DNA of 64,000 bases from Desulfomonilia bacterium. Its GTDB lineage: Bacteria; Desulfobacterota; Desulfomonilia; UBA1062. The notes beneath the pieces were generated by a model. That model did no database searches. It had not been told where the DNA came from and saw nothing but the letters and a program-made list of their open reading frames with translations. Numbering within the stretch: the stretch's first letter is position 1; the number at the start of each line of letters is the position of its first letter. The position numbers were made by a program, and so were the translations under genes. This document shows positions 62,327 through 64,000 of the stretch, one piece after another. Location: contig DATCTV010000034.1 of assembly GCA_036567785.1 (NCBI GenBank), positions 166,468 through 230,467 of the forward strand. Direction: 5' to 3'.

Positions 62327-63548
62327 TGTACGCGTCGTTGTTACCGGCATAGGATTCCGTTCGCCGATAGGCCATACCATGAATGAGCTCAGGACATCGC
62401 TTCAGGAAGGCAGGAGCGGGATCAGATATATCCCCGAATGGGAAAAGGTAGGACATATGCGGACCCGCCTTTCAGGTGTATGCGACGGTATCGATGAAAA
62501 GATAATCCCGAGGCCGGTAAGAAGGAGCATGGGACGGCTGTCGGTGCTGGCCGCCCTTTCGGTGATGGACGCCGTCAGGGATTCCGGGCTCACGGAAGAT
62601 TTCATCAGTTCCGGGAAATGCGGTGTCTCCTACGGTTCGACGGAAGGCAGTTCGCAGGCAATGGAAGATTTCACCAAAGATTATGCCAGAAACAACAGCC
62701 TCCTCGGACTCGAATCATCCACATACCTCAAATTCATGAGCCATACATGTGCTGCAAATATTTCCATGATGTTTCACACCAGAGGGCCTTTGATCGCCTC
62801 CTGTACGGCATGCGTTTCGGGCTCTCAGGGAATCGGTTTCGGGTATGAAGCAATCAAGGCGGGAAAGGCAACCGTAATGCTATCAGGCGGCGCAGAAGAA
62901 ATGCACTTTTACAATGCGGCCATATTCGAGCTTCTCAGGGCGACTTCCGTAAAATACAACGACTGCCCTGATAAAACACCCCGGCCGTTTGATGAGAAAC
63001 GTGACGGGCTGGTGGTCGGGGAAGGTTCCGGCTGCCTCGTGCTTGAGGAATATACGCAGGCAAAAGAACGCGGGGCCAGGATTTATGCCGAAATCGCAGG
63101 GTATGCAACAAATTGCGACGGCGCGCATCTTACCAATCCGAGCGCAGACGGCATGGCAGGCGTTATGATGCTCGCCCTAAAAGATGCCGGTCTCTCCCCT
63201 GATGAAATCGGACATGTCAATGCCCATGCCACAGCCACTGATGTTGGAGATGCAGCCGAGGCTGAAGCAGTGTTCAGGGTGTTCGGAGATAAAACCCCGG
63301 TAAGCGCATTCAAGGGATATATCGGTCACACCCTGGGTGCATGCGGCGCCATCGAATCAATAATTACCATCTGCATGATGAATGAAGGCTTTATGGCTCA
63401 TACAAAAAACCTGGATAAACCGGACCCCGCGTTTCCGAAGCTCAACCACATCATGAAAGAAGCCGTTCATAAATCTTTTGATATCGGCATGAACAACAAT
63501 TTTGCATTCGGCGGCATAAACACCTCTCTTATTTTTAAAAAAATATAA
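62316..63548 (+). CDS. Beta-ketoacyl synthase (FabF-like)
   Basis: The start is the ATG at 62316 (CAGGAG upstream), giving 410 residues. The thiolase-fold ketosynthase has the active Cys in SCTACVSG (near residue 166) and catalytic His in NAHATATDVGD (near 303) and GHTLGACG (near 337). All three residues are present, so condensation activity is expected. With the aryl-acid activating and lyase genes upstream, it fits elongation of an aryl starter into a polyene, although typical clusters need more enzymes (ketoreductase, dehydratase, carrier protein), which may lie to the right. Confidence 0.9.
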   Translation: MTNDVRVVVTGIGFRSPIGHTMNELRTSLQEGRSGIRYIPEWEKVGHMRTRLSGVCDGIDEKIIPRPVRRSMGRLSVLAALSVMDAVRDSGLTEDFISSGKCGVSYGSTEGSSQAMEDFTKDYARNNSLLGLESSTYLKFMSHTCAANISMMFHTRGPLIASCTACVSGSQGIGFGYEAIKAGKATVMLSGGAEEMHFYNAAIFELLRATSVKYNDCPDKTPRPFDEKRDGLVVGEGSGCLVLEEYTQAKERGARIYAEIAGYATNCDGAHLTNPSADGMAGVMMLALKDAGLSPDEIGHVNAHATATDVGDAAEAEAVFRVFGDKTPVSAFKGYIGHTLGACGAIESIITICMMNEGFMAHTKNLDKPDPAFPKLNHIMKEAVHKSFDIGMNNNFAFGGINTSLIFKKI

Positions 63549-63562
63549 AAATAAGGTTCATT

Positions 63563-63952
63563 ATGCCCATTCTAAACAGGCTGGCTGACAGGATTGCGGC
63601 GACAAAATACGGCCGTAAAGCCCTGAATGAACCTGCCGATCTCGGATATTTCAAACAAAGACCGTCCCTCAGGCTGGTAATTGGACTGCTCCTGCTTGTT
63701 CTCAGCTATATCATATGCTGGCCGGTTATTGCGCTTCTTGCGTTTGCAGCCGCGTACTATCGAAACCCCCTGATAATTGTAATCGGCGGCCCTTTGGCAT
63801 ACGGGCTGTCGTGGGCGGTATTCGGCCTGTCCATGCTGCTTCTGGGTATACACAGTTACTATGGTGCAGAAGTCATAGGCCATTATTTTACAAGACAATT
63901 TTTAGAAAAATATTCCTCAAAAATCCAGGTTAAAGACCCTTATAAAGATTGA
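63563..63952 (+). CDS. Small membrane protein of unknown function
   Basis: The 129-residue protein has three hydrophobic segments (about 34-50, 50-68 and 73-95). It has charged ends and a basic N-terminus (RLADRIAATKYGRKAL). It follows the ketosynthase gene by 14 bases and is probably part of the same operon. I do not recognise a family. The last 48 bases of the window hold no gene. Confidence 0.65.
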   Translation: MPILNRLADRIAATKYGRKALNEPADLGYFKQRPSLRLVIGLLLLVLSYIICWPVIALLAFAAAYYRNPLIIVIGGPLAYGLSWAVFGLSMLLLGIHSYYGAEVIGHYFTRQFLEKYSSKIQVKDPYKD

Positions 63953-64000
63953 ACGATCTCACGGATTATTTTTTTTAGCAGCTGACAGTGACCATTTTCC

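Overview
The window looks like chromosomal DNA of an anaerobic, Gram-negative, deltaproteobacterial-type organism (Desulfobacterota in the wide sense). The inference rests on a tungsten-type aldehyde:ferredoxin oxidoreductase, an ADP-forming acyl-CoA synthetase subunit, an acyl-CoA dehydrogenase, a thiolase/DUF35 pair, outer-membrane DUF1302/DUF1329 proteins, and roughly balanced base composition. No taxonomic marker (rRNA, ribosomal protein) is present, so placement is inference. Coding density is high and nothing looks like an intact prophage or insertion sequence.

Region 1 (about 1.0-22.5 kb, all on the minus strand, transcribed right to left) is a run of 16 co-directed genes: split transketolase (two genes), zinc alcohol dehydrogenase, SDR, class III aminotransferase, HpnA-like epimerase/reductase, a stand-alone SCP2 sterol-carrier domain, amidohydrolase, EamA permease, DUF1329 protein, a four-domain 1275-residue fusion (FGGY sugar kinase, 2-hydroxyacid dehydrogenase, SCP2, class II aldolase), a YCF48 protein, an MMPL/RND transporter, a DUF1302 outer-membrane protein and the AOR. 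Sugar-phosphate chemistry mixed with lipid-binding domains and a hydrophobic-substrate transport set suggests uptake and breakdown of a lipid that carries a polyol or sugar-like part. This is the strongest candidate here for an undescribed system. The spacers inside the run hold palindromic repeats.

Region 2 (22.6-32.2 kb) is mainly housekeeping: class A penicillin-binding protein, SPOR-NlpC/P60 lipoprotein, a TyrA with an odd N-terminal PheA-like remnant, UDP-GlcNAc 2-epimerase, seryl-tRNA synthetase followed by two different serine tRNA genes, a glycerophosphodiesterase, an SDR and a small cysteine-rich protein behind a possible sigma-54 promoter.

Region 3 (32.3-47.2 kb) holds acyl-CoA metabolism (ADP-forming synthetase alpha subunit, isovaleryl-CoA dehydrogenase-like enzyme, XRE-cupin regulator, and a thiolase-fold protein that lacks the nucleophilic cysteine next to its DUF35 partner), three secreted or anchored proteins, a PpiD/SurA-like foldase, a DUF4143 ATPase, an IS3 remnant, a PflX-like radical SAM protein and an acyl-CoA ligase.

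Region 4 (47.3-55.7 kb) has an LPP20-like secreted protein and then a LacI-controlled six-gene operon (Gfo/Idh/MocA dehydrogenase, LacI, YdjC deacetylase, DegT aminotransferase, membrane-anchored alanine-racemase-fold protein, GPH symporter), probably for an amino sugar or aminocyclitol. Region 5 (56.4 kb to the edge) is an aryl-polyene-like operon: PaaK-type ligase, aromatic ammonia-lyase, thioesterase, a FakA-FakB (DAK2-DegV) fusion, a PlsC acyltransferase, a ketosynthase and a small membrane protein. It probably continues past the right edge.
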